Under the pieces are notes generated by a model. That model saw only the letters and a list, made by a program, of their open reading frames with translations. It searched no databases and had not been told where the DNA came from. A program made the position numbers and the translations under genes. A stretch of DNA of 64,000 nucleotides from positions 65,428,620 through 65,492,619 of the forward strand of contig CM043700.1 in assembly GCA_023935145.1 (NCBI GenBank). The letters are read 5' to 3'. How positions within the stretch are numbered: the first letter of the stretch is position 1; each line of letters starts with the position of its first letter. Origin of the DNA: Bretschneidera sinensis (taxonomy: Eukaryota; Streptophyta; Magnoliopsida; Brassicales; Akaniaceae). Positions 11,062 to 21,119 of the stretch are shown piece after piece.

Positions 11062-12330
11062 TGCTCACAATCAATACCCTCCCAGATTTCCTCCACTAGT
11101 TCCAAGTCATAGTTGCTCAGCCCATCCAGCACCATCACCCACTTACCAAGCTCCCACTCAAGCGCCAGCATCAGTTTCATAGTCATTGGAGGACACCCTC
11201 AAGGATTTCATGAAGATGACTGGCCAATCCATCAGCAAAGTAAGGAGTGCGACAATAGTAAACACCTAAGCGGTTGCCAAGCCAGAGAGTCAAATGGGTC
11301 AAATTGTAAGTCACGTGGGTGAAGGAGAGAAGAGAAAGTTCCCTAGTCAACCTGTGCCTAACCCGAAGGAACAATTTTTGGTTGGAAATTCATCAACTCC
11401 TACGTACGAGCAAGAATAAGTGCAATCGATTGTCACATTGAGGTCTGGGAGACAAATGGACAGTCAAGTGGAAGAGAACCCTACTATGCAGCAAGGGCAA
11501 GAAAGTGGCAACAAAGAGAAGAGAGATGTTGAGCCATCTACAGCCACAACTACTATTTAGGATCTTCCTAGGTCGTTTATACCTAAAGCGCCTTACCTTG
11601 AGAGATTACAAGTGCCCAAGAAATGAGGGAAGTCTGAAGACATTCTGGAGGCATGCTTTGCTCAGTTTGGAGAGGATTTGGATTTGGATAAGTTACTTGA
11701 ACAAGCGAATGCCATTTTGGAGTCTGCTCCTCGAGAGAGCTGTGAGATGGAGGAAACCGCAACACTTGAGCCCCCCAAGAAGGAACTTAAGCCTTTACCG
11801 GACAATTTTAAGTACAAGTTCCTAGGTCCAACAGATTCTTTACCTACGATTATAGCTTTAGATTTGGTTGATGCTCAAGAGGAGAAATTATTAGACGTTT
11901 TAAGAGAGCACAAGGAAGCTATCGGCTGGACTATTGAGGATATCATGGGGATCAGCTCCTCAGTGGTGATGCACAAGATACATTTGGAGGAGAATACCAA
12001 GCCATCGAGGGAGCCATAGAGAAGGCTCAACCCAGCTATGCAAGAGATTGTGAGGACTGAAGTGATAAAGTTGTTGGATGCAGCGATCATTTATCTAATC
12101 TCTGATAGCAAGTGGGTGGCTCGATTTATGTCATGCCCAAGAGGGCTGGATTGATAGTAGTGAAGAATAAGGACGATGAGTTGGTACCAACTCGTGTTTA
12201 GTCAGGATGGAGAGTGTGTCTACACTACCGTAAGTTGAATGCTGCCACAAGGAAGGATCATTTTCCACTCTCATTTATTGATCAGATGGTGGAGCACTTG
12301 GCTGGGCATGATTACTATTGCTAAGTCTGG
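11062..12330 (+). pseudogene. Gag C-terminus and N-terminal RT of Athila-like element H
   Basis: Readable parts in order: SLEDTLKDFMKMTGQSIS, MGQIVSHVGEGEKRKFPSQP, QSIVTLRSGRQMDSQVEENP, then FIPKAPYLERLQVPKK. The segment 11678-12019 gives LKPLPDNFKYKFLGPTDSLP and EHKEAIGWTIEDIMGISSSV, the conserved linker at the start of Athila-like RT. The text continues with RRLNPAMQEI, WRVCLHYRKLNAATRKDHFP and AGHDYYC. Directly afterwards (about 12320) comes the post-pol motif containing GAAGACGTTAAACTTAGCGC. Protease, the rest of RT, RNase H and integrase are deleted, so it is non-autonomous. Confidence 0.7.
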
Positions 12331-13680
12331 CTGAAGACGTTAAACTTAGCGCTCATGGGAGGAACCCCACAACATATCCTTTCTGTTTTTATTATTTTAC
12401 ATATTTCTTGTTACTGTTTATTTCTAGTATTTTTTGTTTTCCAGTCTTTATTTTTCAGGGACAATGCGTACTTCAGTTCAAGTTTGGGGGTATGCTATGA
12501 GCCATGCCAGTCTAGCTAGTTCTCCATCTCCCAGGTCAGCTCTTTCCATATTATTCTCACATTGAGGACAATGTGTAATTTAAGTTTGGGGGTGTAGGAG
12601 ACACATTACACACACTTTGTCCCAGTTTTTTATATATTATTGAAAAGATAAATGCATGTTCATGATTGTTTTGAAATTTTGTTTGATCTAAACAAATACT
12701 ATGATGTGATTTCATTAGTGACCTTAAAATTTTGAACATATGATATTATAATAGTCTTAAAGTTTAGTTACTTACTTTAGGCATTTAAGAATTCACTTGT
12801 TTGATCTAATCTGACATGAGCACATTAGCACATAATTGTGTGAGGTATGACATATGATTTTCATGTGTATGTTTTTATAGATTAATTGAAACTGGATAAC
12901 TTGTTGGATGAACACTTTAGCATAGACAAATAAAAAAAATGCTCATGATGATCATTAATAAACTTTCCACTGAGTAATTGGACCTATTGCCTCAGTAAGC
13001 AGTGAGTGTTCACGTCAAAAGGTGGAATTTAGCTCATAATGATCATTGATAAACTTTCCATTGAGTAACTGGACCTCTTGCCTCAGTAAGCAATGAGTGT
13101 TCACGTCAAAAGGTGAGAATTTTGCTTGGTAGCATAAAGGCCAGTTTAGTTTCGTAGCTTTTTTTACTCGAGATAGTAAGTCCTTAGGGGTGTCTTTACA
13201 CCTAATGCCCTAAAACCATATGGTTTGGGAGTCATTGACTCAACACTCGCTACATGGGTCAATTAGAAAGCTTAAGGGAACTAAACATGGTGAGCCGCAT
13301 AATAAAAGAAAGAAGGAAATAAAACTATTCTATTGTTGTTCATTCTGATGGGTAATTCGATGAATCTTGAGACATGAAGACATTACACATTGGAGTTATT
13401 TGGAAGCTTCATTTTTATGTGCTAGTTCACTGTACACTGATTCGAGCTTGTGATGCCTTAGCCAGCCTCTTGTAAGTAATTAGATTTTAAAATTCCCATT
13501 CATTGCAAAGATGGGTTTATATTTTAAGTTTGTTCATAAATGAATATCATGGTTTTGTGTGCTACTTAAATTTTTTGGATACTATGAGTGATGGATTTAT
13601 CTTTGTTTTCTTTGTTTTTCATTTATTTTTTTTTATTTTGTATTGCTAAGGGACTAGCAAAATGTAAGTTTGGGGGTATT
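12331..13680 (+). other. 3' untranslated region and polypurine tract of element H
   Basis: No coding capacity. It contains two AAGTTTGGGGGT stretches, one near 12572 and one immediately before the LTR at 13667-13678. The second is the polypurine tract that primes plus-strand DNA synthesis. A 91-bp tandem duplication lies at 12941-13121. Confidence 0.6.
12941..13121 (+). repeat. 91-bp tandem duplication in the H 3' region
   Basis: GCTCATGATGATCATTAATA... at 12941 recurs as GCTCATAATGATCATTGATA... at 13032. Both copies contain TTTCCA(C/T)TGAGTAA and GAGTGTTCACGTCAAAAGGT. Confidence 0.85.
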
Positions 13681-14735
13681 TGATGAGTGCCAAATATTGC
13701 ATATTTTGGCTCTTTAATTTACATTTGTTAATTCTTTAGTTGTGTCCTAATATGATATTTTGTGTTAGTTCTATGATTTTTAATGTTTTATAGGATTGCA
13801 AAGGAAATTAGGGATTTAATTTGAAAAAAAATGCAAAAGCTGGAATTTACTGTTGCGATCGAACACGGGAGACCTGCGATCGAGCGCAACAGTGCTCAAT
13901 TATTTATTTATATGTTTAGCTTAGCAATTTGTTACTTTGAGTTGTTTCTTCGTTGTTTTACAGGTTTACAAGCACTTGGGAAGAAGTTTCACTAAATTGC
14001 CAGAATTGCCCATACAGATCAGTCATTTTTGTGGATTAAACTGTATTGATTCAAGAAGAACCAAGAGATGAGCCATATATGTTTGGAAAGATCCGGATGT
14101 CTATTTTCTGGAGAATTTTATGGCTTATAAATACGATTTTTCTAGAGTATGGCAGTTTTAACAGACAAAGGTCAGGTTGTGAATGATTTCAGCATGGGCA
14201 GAAGTTTTGAAGGGCATGTGAAGGCTTAAATCCCACATCCCACATCGGTTGGAAACACATTCTACATCCCACATCCCACATCAGTTGGAAACACATTGCA
14301 CTCATGGAGTTTCCCTATAAAAGCCCAATTTCACTTCATCTTCAAGAGCAATCAGTGTGCAATCTGGAAGGCTTTACTACCAAGGGGGGAAAGCGCCGCA
14401 TAGCAGCTGCGAGTGGAATTTGTCTATCCATGTATTGTCAGTTTTAATTTATTTCTTTTAATTTTTAAAGTTTAATGTTTAGCACTTTAATTGTGAAATT
14501 TATTTTCATAATCATGAGAGGCTAAAACATTCATCTAAGGTTGAAGATGAAGCCTTGCCATTGTTTAGCATTATATTTTCATATATGTTCGTACAATTCC
14601 AATATTTTTTATTGATGTTCTATTTCAATTCAATTGTTTGAGTAAATTCTTATGATTGATTGTTTTGTTTATAAATTGTTCAAATTGGATATTCCATGTG
14701 TTTCATTTGACAGATACAGCGAACCATCCAAAGTT
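13681..14735 (+). repeat. LTR of element H, truncated; contains left arm of the inverted repeat (13878-14735)
   Basis: It starts TGATGAGTGCCAAATATTGC right after the polypurine tract. A CGATCG motif pair lies at 13851-13895. A pair of CCCACATCCCACATC repeats (14227-14300) sits just upstream of the TATA box CTATAAAAG (14315-14323). From 13878 on it matches the reverse complement of 16113-15080. It stops at 14735 without the U5 end. Confidence 0.75.
14315..14323 (+). promoter_or_regulatory. TATA box in the H LTR
   Basis: CTATAAAAG follows directly the CCCACATC(G/A)GTTGG direct repeats (14227-14300), an arrangement expected for an LTR core promoter. Confidence 0.6.
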
Positions 14736-16113
14736 AATAAAGTGTGTGCAAGTGCGAGGTCGAATCCACAAGGATTTGTGTCATGAAAATTTATTTTTAT
14801 CTAAACTAAACCTATTTTAACCTAGTTCCAAATTTTTTACCGTGTCGTGCAAAGAATATAAACTAAACTAAATTGATTTTTTTAAAAAATAAATGATAAA
14901 GGCACTAAGGTTTCTAAATCCAACCCACCAAAGTAAAGCATATATCTTCATGTTCTATATAAAAGTAATTTATCAAATAATTCCATGATTCCATCAATAT
15001 ACAAATCACAACGAATACCCTAATTAAACGAAATCATCAAATGTATACGTTTACCTTAGAATCATAATGGATATCCGATTTACTTTGGATGATTCGCTGT
15101 ATCCGTCAGATAAAACACACGGAATATCCAATTGAACAATTTATAAACAAAACAATCAATCATAAGAATTTACTCAACCAATTTAATTGAAATAGAACAT
15201 CAATAAAAAAATGTCAGAATAGCATATATGAAAATATAATGCTAATCAATCATTTTCAACCTTAGATGAAGGTTTTAGCCTCTCATGATTATGAAAATAA
15301 ATTTCACAATTAAAGTGCTAAACATTAAACTTTAAAACTTAAAAGAAATAAATTAAAACTGACAACACATGGATAGAGAAATTTCACTCACAGCTATTGT
15401 GCGACACTTTCCCCCATTGGTAGCAAAGTCTTCTAGATTGCACACCAATTGCTCCTGAAGATAAAGTGGAATGGGGCTTTTATAGGGGAACTCTATGAGT
15501 GCAATGTGTTTCCAATCAATATGGGATGTAAGATGTAGAATGTGTTTCCAACTGATGTGGGATGTGGGATTTAAGCCTTCACATGCCCGTCAAAACTTCT
15601 GCCCACGCTGAAATCATGCACAGCCTGACCTTTGTCTACTAAAACTACCATAATTTTCTCCAGAAAAATCATATTTATGAGCCATAAAATTCTCTAGAAA
15701 ATAGACATTCGAATATTTCCAAGCACATATAGCTCATCTCCTATTTCTTCCTGAATCATTACAGTTTAATCCACAAAAATCACTTCTATCATGCTGAAAT
15801 CACGCATAACCTGACCTTTGCCTACTAAAACTGCTATAACTTTCTCTAGAAAAATCATATTTATAAGATGTAAAATTCTCCAGAAAATAGACATCTGGAT
15901 CTTTCCAAGTATATATGGCTCATCTCTTGGTTCTTCCTGAATCAATACAGTTTAATTCGCAAAAATGACTGATTTATACAGGTACTTCTACCAATTTAGT
16001 GAAACTCCTTTCCAAGTGCTTATAAACCTATAAAATAACGAAAAAACAACTCAAAGTAACAAATTCCTAAGCTAAACATATAAATAAATGCTTGAGCGCT
16101 ATTGCGCTCAATC
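14736..16113 (-). repeat. Inverted partial LTR; right arm of the inverted repeat at 15080-16113
   Basis: The reverse complement of 15080-16113 follows the left LTR closely, including ATCCAAAGTA, GGAATATCCAATTGAAC and the CCCACATC promoter repeats. The arm is longer than the left one because of an internal duplication (15604-15973). The 344-bp spacer (14736-15079) carries the U5-like end, with GTGTGTGCAAGTGCGAGGTC, similar to the end of the G LTR near 3310. Neither terminus of the LTR is complete. Confidence 0.75.
15604..15973 (-). repeat. 186-bp tandem duplication inside the right LTR arm
   Basis: CACGCTGAAATCATGCACAG... (15604) recurs as CATGCTGAAATCACGCATAA... (15790); both copies run through CTTTCCAAG-like and CAGTTTAAT-type segments. 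A third copy of the unit is found at 17810-18035 in the solo LTR. Confidence 0.85.
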
Positions 16114-16481
16114 ATACAAGATATGGGAGAAAAATAACCTGGAGTATCCCAAAGAGCCAAGGAACACAAGATGCTCGAAAGAGGAGTTGAGACTCCTAGC
16201 TTAAAGGAAGAAGAGGAAGTTACTCGAGCTCAGGAGGAATAAGGGAAGAAAAGAGTCACTAGCTTCGTAGACAGGAAGAAGATAATAGTGATCTTTTCAT
16301 ATGGAAACGATGATGAGGAGGAAATGTACATAGAATGAACCCTTAACCGGGATGAAGAGTTTATACTAGCTGCAAAATGTGGGTTTCATATCAACCCTAT
16401 CACAAGAGAAGTCACAGATGAATTCTGGAATCTATGGGCATCAAAGGGGCCAAACATATTATAATGTGGGGACAACCAATC
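16114..16481 (+). repeat. Right copy of the 367-bp direct duplication of D
   Basis: It mirrors 10684-11050. The D reading continues beyond it (DIGDSIEFRRMANP, then SLEDKKHPSEENQ), so this copy is the one in natural context. Confidence 0.85.
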
Positions 16482-16784
16482 AATAAGGACAGACATTGGG
16501 GACTCTATAGAGTTTAGAAGAATGGCCAATCCTCGAGGAAGATTCCAACAACAACATTGCTAAGGATGATTCTCTCGAGGACAAAAAGCACCCAAGTGAA
16601 GAAAATCAGGGCAATAACCCCAAAAAAGAAAGGCTCAAGAAAACAAGCCATGATTGTGTGCTGCAACATGGTCATTCTCTTCCCCCCTCCTTCTGAACAG
16701 TATATAGTCAACCACTCGAAGTTGAAGAGGTTGACATCAAGGACATGGGAACAATCAAGGAATAACCACAAGAAGCAATATGGA
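16482..16784 (+). pseudogene. Continuation of the D gag-protease linker
   Basis: It reads in fragments: EEDSNNNIAKDDSLEDKKHP, NNPKKERLKKTSHDCV and LEVEEVDIKDMGTIKE, acidic and lysine-rich without a recognised domain. It is interrupted at 16784 by a solo LTR and resumes at 18360. Confidence 0.5.
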
Positions 16785-18354
16785 TGAATTATGCCCAAAC
16801 AGTACTATGTGGTAACAGCAGTATAGAATGGGGTGTCGATCCCACGAAGAGAACATTCTACAATCAAAGTCTTAGGAAAAAAATAATGATAACAAAATTA
16901 AAAATTAATATTAAGAAAATGTTAAGAATTAAATGATAGCAATTGAATTAAGTGAAAGAAAATCCATAATGAGTAACACAGGGGTCCAAGAATCCCTCCT
17001 AAATTCACAGCTTCAACTTGTACCAATTCAGTGATTATAACTCAACTACGTATTTCACATCCCAAATACGTAATTGGAAAATAATAGTGAAAGCACCGAA
17101 AATATTTTTTTTTGTAAATTATTATGAGAAATCTCCTTCTTGTCTTTACAAGTAATGGAAGAGTCAATCATATATGATATCCTAAATCGATGATATATCC
17201 GGAGACAATAACGCAGTAAAGGACCAGCATATATAATTAATATACCAAAATCAATTGCATCCTAAATTCCACACATAAGAGAAGCATGACTGAATTTATA
17301 TGGAGAAAAAAAAACAACAATCACTGGAGTTCAATAAAATCTACGGGAGAAGAAAATATAATTATCTGTCACACAAAAACATCAACTTCAATATTAACTA
17401 AAGGGAACAACTCAAAATAATTATTCAATGTTAAAAACACAAATACTGAATTAAATATAAGCCAAACCTGCTATGTCTAGGAGTTCATTTATTTGCTTTG
17501 GTTAAAACTTAGCCTAGCTGATAATACATAATTACAATAGTTCTATAGAAAATCAGTGTGTATCTGTTCAGCCCTCTGTTCTCTGAGTCTAAAAATCCTA
17601 TATATAGCTGTATAGAGATGGCTTTGTAGACAAAAAAGTCGCCCTAGGGTTTCTATTCAGGCCGTGTGCTTCTACTGCTGTCCAGGCCCGGGTCTGCTGC
17701 TGTCTAGGCCCAGTGTCTGCTATCTAGAACTGATTTGGTTATGCTGCTATCCAGGCCATGCAAATCCTCAAAAAAAAAAATCAGAATTTAATAGCTCCTT
17801 CACTTATGCCACGCTGAAATCACGCACAACCTGACCTTTGTCTACTAAAACTTCCATAACTTTCTCTAGAAAAATCATATTTACAAGACGTAAAATTCTC
17901 TAGAAAATAGACATCTGGATCTTTCCAAGCATATACGGCTCATCTCTTGATTCTTACTGAATCAATACAGTTTACTCCATAAAAATGACTAATCTGTACG
18001 AGCAATTATGACAATTTAGTGAAACTCCTTTTCACCCTTTGCTAGTGACAATATGACTTAGGAAAATGCTCAGTTTATCTTTAACAGTATAGAAATGATG
18101 GGTTTTGCTGCACTCCTATTGGGAAACTCAGTTTCCCTACTCTGAATTGGTCCGAATGTTGTGGATTCTTTCAAACAAATTTTATATATTTTTTTGTTTA
18201 AGGCTTCTTTGTTTTTTTTTAAATCTGCAAAACACACTAAAGCACAGAATTCTACAAAGGACCACACTTGTCAAGAAATTCAATGAATAATCAAAATTAA
18301 TCTCAACAAATATATAATTAACTCTATCTGAAGTGCATTTTCATGCCCTAATCA
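16785..18354 (-). mobile_element. Athila-like solo LTR with perfect 5-bp target duplication
   Basis: Plus-strand ends are TGAATTATGCCCAAAC and GAAGTGCATTTTCATGCCCTAATCA, matching the ends of the B and F LTRs in character. It is flanked by ATGGA on both sides (16780-16784 and 18355-18359). No internal region is present, so unequal recombination between two LTRs is the likely origin. A TATA box (CTATATATAG, minus, 17598-17607) is preceded by a repeated CCAGGCC module (17640-17770). Confidence 0.85.
17810..18035 (-). repeat. LTR segment shared between the solo LTR and the inverted LTR arms
   Basis: CACGCTGAAATCACGCACAA through TTTAGTGAAACTCCTTTTC closely matches 15604-16010 copies and, inverted, 13990-14200. 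It links the solo LTR and element H as related Athila-like families. Confidence 0.8.
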
Positions 18355-18379
18355 ATGGACATGGAGTGAGGAGCCAGGG

Positions 18380-18930
18380 ACAGGGCAAATAAAGACGGGA
18401 GAAGTGACTCCCGTGATCATCGAAAAGCCTCTTCGAGGTATGGCTCAAAACTTTAAACCTTTGTATGTTAAGGTTCATATAGAAGGTAGGCATGTGAATC
18501 ATATATTAGTTGATAATGGTGCAACAGTCAACAAACTACCACATACCATTCTTCGTAAACTAAAGAAAACAAAAAATGATTTAATCCCTTCTGAGGTCTC
18601 TACTTATGGTTTTTTAGGAAATACAATCAAAACAGGACGAGTAATTCCCTTCGAATTATAAGTTAAAAGTTGAGTCATAGTACCTGTATTTTTTTTATGG
18701 TTGACTCAACTTCAAGTTACAACACCTTATTAGGGCGAGATTTGATTCATTCCAATTATTGTATATCGTCATCATTGCATTAATCACTTTTCTTCTACAA
18801 TAATAATAACCAAGTTGAAACTGTGTATAAAGATGATAAGCCATTCATGGTTTCTTCAAACAGCATTGAAGCAATGTTTTACGAGAAAAATGTTGGTTGT
18901 GTAAAGATGTTGGAAAGAGACAAACACGGG
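18380..18930 (+). pseudogene. Aspartic protease region of element D
   Basis: Protease of the Gag-Pol polyprotein. Segment 18404-18661 reads TPVIIEKPLRGMAQNF, LYVKVHIEGRHVNHILVDNG, then ATVNKLPHTILRKLKK. The catalytic triplet is Asp-Asn-Gly, as in element E. A TAA at 18659-18661 replaces the Gln of an expected FELQVKS. A second segment (18670-18900) retains FFLWLTQLQVTT. Fragments at 18823-19071 (EAMFYEKNVGCVKMLERDKH and later) form the PR-RT linker. Confidence 0.7.
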
Positions 18931-19299
18931 AAACCCACTGAGATAACCATGTCCAAGAAAGAGCCGGAAGAAGTGGCTCTCGAGCAAGTCTGTAAAGAGT
19001 TGTCCAGGCTCTGTTTGATAGAGAAGAGGTTAGAGACACCCTCGATCGAATACATAGTGGATGATGAATAGTAAACTCTGTAAAGAGAAGAGAGAGGCCA
19101 TAGTTTTGGCCCAATCAAAGTTGGCCACATATGTGGATGAACAAAATGTAATAGACCAATACAACATCGAGAGTATGGAGAACCTTGACGAAATTGAACG
19201 AAAAGATCCTAAACCGACCTTTGTCAAGCTTGAAGACTTGAAGGAAAAAACACAAAGTCCAATAGAGGAAGTAATCTGGGTGATGGAGAGGAAGCAAAA

Positions 19300-20680
19300 C
19301 CAACCTTCGTCAATAAGTTACTTTCCCTAAGATTAAAAAAGCAACTCACATCTTTTTTGAGACAATGCAAGGAGTGCTTTGCTTGGGACTATAATAAGAT
19401 GCTAAGACTGAGTCGAATTGTGTAGAAAATTGACTACCCATCAAGAATGGCTACAAACCATTCCAGGAACCACCTAAAAGGATGTCCACAAAAGTCATCC
19501 TCAAAGTTAAGAAAAAGATCTAGCATCTACTGAAGTTGGGTTCATTCGATCAACCACGTATATAGAATGACTTTCTAACGTAGTCCCGGTAATAAAAGAA
19601 ATGGCCAACTCAGGGTATGTACGAACTTCAGGAATTTAAACAACGCTACTCCTAAATATGAATACCCTATGCTAGTAGTTGATCTATTAGCAGATAGTTC
19701 AGCTTATAACCAAGTGCTCTCCTTGATGGATGGGTACTCTGGATACAATCAAATTTTTATAGCTCTAGAGGATTTACATAAAACTACCTTCTGTTGTCCT
19801 AGTAATCTAGGGACATTTGAGTGGGTAGTGATACCCTTTGGATTGGAAAAAACTGGAGTAACTTACTAGTGTGCTATGAATATGATTTTCTATGATATAA
19901 TTATAAAATTTATAGAAATCTATATTGATGACATAATGGTGAAATCACAAGGCTACCTCACACCTCGAAGCTCTCTCGAGAGGATTTAAAAGAATGAGGG
20001 TTCACCAACTAAAATTAAATCCTTTGAAATATGCCTTAGGGAAGTCTACCAAAACAAAGCCAAAGCAATAATTCAAGCTAAACCCTATTATAATAAGAAT
20101 GAACTTCATAGGTACCTGGGGCAAGTGAATTTTCTAAGGCTTTTAATTGCTAATGTTGTAGCTAAAACCAAAGTGTTCTCTCCATTATTGAAGCTCAAAT
20201 GAGAAGAAGCTTTTATATGGGAAAAGCATCACCAGAAGGATTTCAAGGAGATAAAGAAATGTCTCTCAAACTCTCTAGTCTTGATCCCTCCTCAACAAGG
20301 AAAACTTTTAAAGCTCTACAAATCGGTTATAGTAGATTCAATGGGAATTTTGTTAGCTTGGGAAAATGAATGTAACAGTAAGCTATTTTCTATTTAAGCC
20401 ATGCATTAAATTCAATGGAATGCAAATATTCTTCCATTGAAAACTTATGTTTAGCACTCTATTTTACTGTGACTAAATTATATCATTACCTTTTAAGTTT
20501 TGTGGTTCATGTGATTGCTCAAATTGATCTAGTTAAGTATATGCTATCATGACCTATACTTAACGGTAGAATGGTTAAATGAATTCTAGCTATTATTGAA
20601 TTCGACTTAATTTAGATTCCTCAAAAGGCAATTAAAGGACAAGTCTTAACTAATTTCTTGGTTGATAATCACGGCATAGA
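19300..20680 (+). pseudogene. Reverse transcriptase and RNase H of element D
   Basis: RT copies element RNA into cDNA. Readable motifs in order: KKQLTSFLRQCKECFAWDY (linker), NFRNLNNATPKYEYPM, LMDGYSGYNQIFIALED, KTTFCCPSNLGTFEWVVIPF, then the catalytic EIYIDDIMVKS at about 19918-19950 (YIDD box). A TAG at 19867 replaces Gln in TYQCAM. RT thumb and the first RNase H follow in shifted frames (GQVNFLRLLIANV, ALNSMECKYSSIENLCLALY). At least six stops; inactive. Confidence 0.75.
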
Positions 20681-20689
20681 ATTAGAAAT

Positions 20690-21060
20690 CATTAAAGAAA
20701 ACTTGTTTGTAAGTTTAACTCCATGGAAACTAAATTTTATAGATCTAAAACAACAAATGAAAGTGGGATTGGAATCTCAATTCAGTCTCCGGCTAGAATA
20801 CAAACTGATTATGAAGCCTTGATTGTTAGACTCGAGGTACTTAAATAAATGAAAATTACTTCAATAAAAATTGAAGCACATTCATAGCTAGTTATCAAGC
20901 AATTAATAGGAGAATACAAATGTATGAGTTTGATATTGGCTCTATACTTAGAAACAACGCAACAATTGCTTAAAGAATTTGACGATGTAACTTTTCATCA
21001 TATCCATCGAGAGGAAAATTCAAGAGCAAATATATTGGCTCAAATGGCTATGGGGTTTTG
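20690..21060 (+). pseudogene. Second RNase H-like domain of element D
   Basis: Between the first RNase H and integrase the plus strand reads GIGISIQSPARIQTDYEALI, RLEVLK, IKIEAHS, LVIKQLIGEY and FHHIHREENSRANILAQMAM. This is the layout of the additional RNase H domain of Tat-lineage elements. The TAG at 20885-20887 replaces Gln in an expected SQLVIKQ. Supports the lineage assignment of D. Confidence 0.65.
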
Positions 21061-21119
21061 AATCCCAAGTAATTGGAGACACAAATTAGCTAGGCTAGAT
21101 TGAAAAATGCTCCCTCTTG

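Larger units (their letters stand above)
11051..16113. mobile_element. Composite block in element D: Athila-like derivative H plus inverted LTR pair
   Basis: The block holds a 5'-truncated plus-strand Athila-like element H (gag end and partial RT, 11062-12330; 3' untranslated region to 13680; LTR from 13681). A second, inverted LTR copy (14736-16113) follows, so the two LTRs are joined tail to tail. The left LTR lacks its end and the right LTR lacks its start. The block is flanked by a 367-bp direct duplication of D rather than a 5-bp target duplication. This is a rearrangement, not a simple insertion. Confidence 0.7.
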
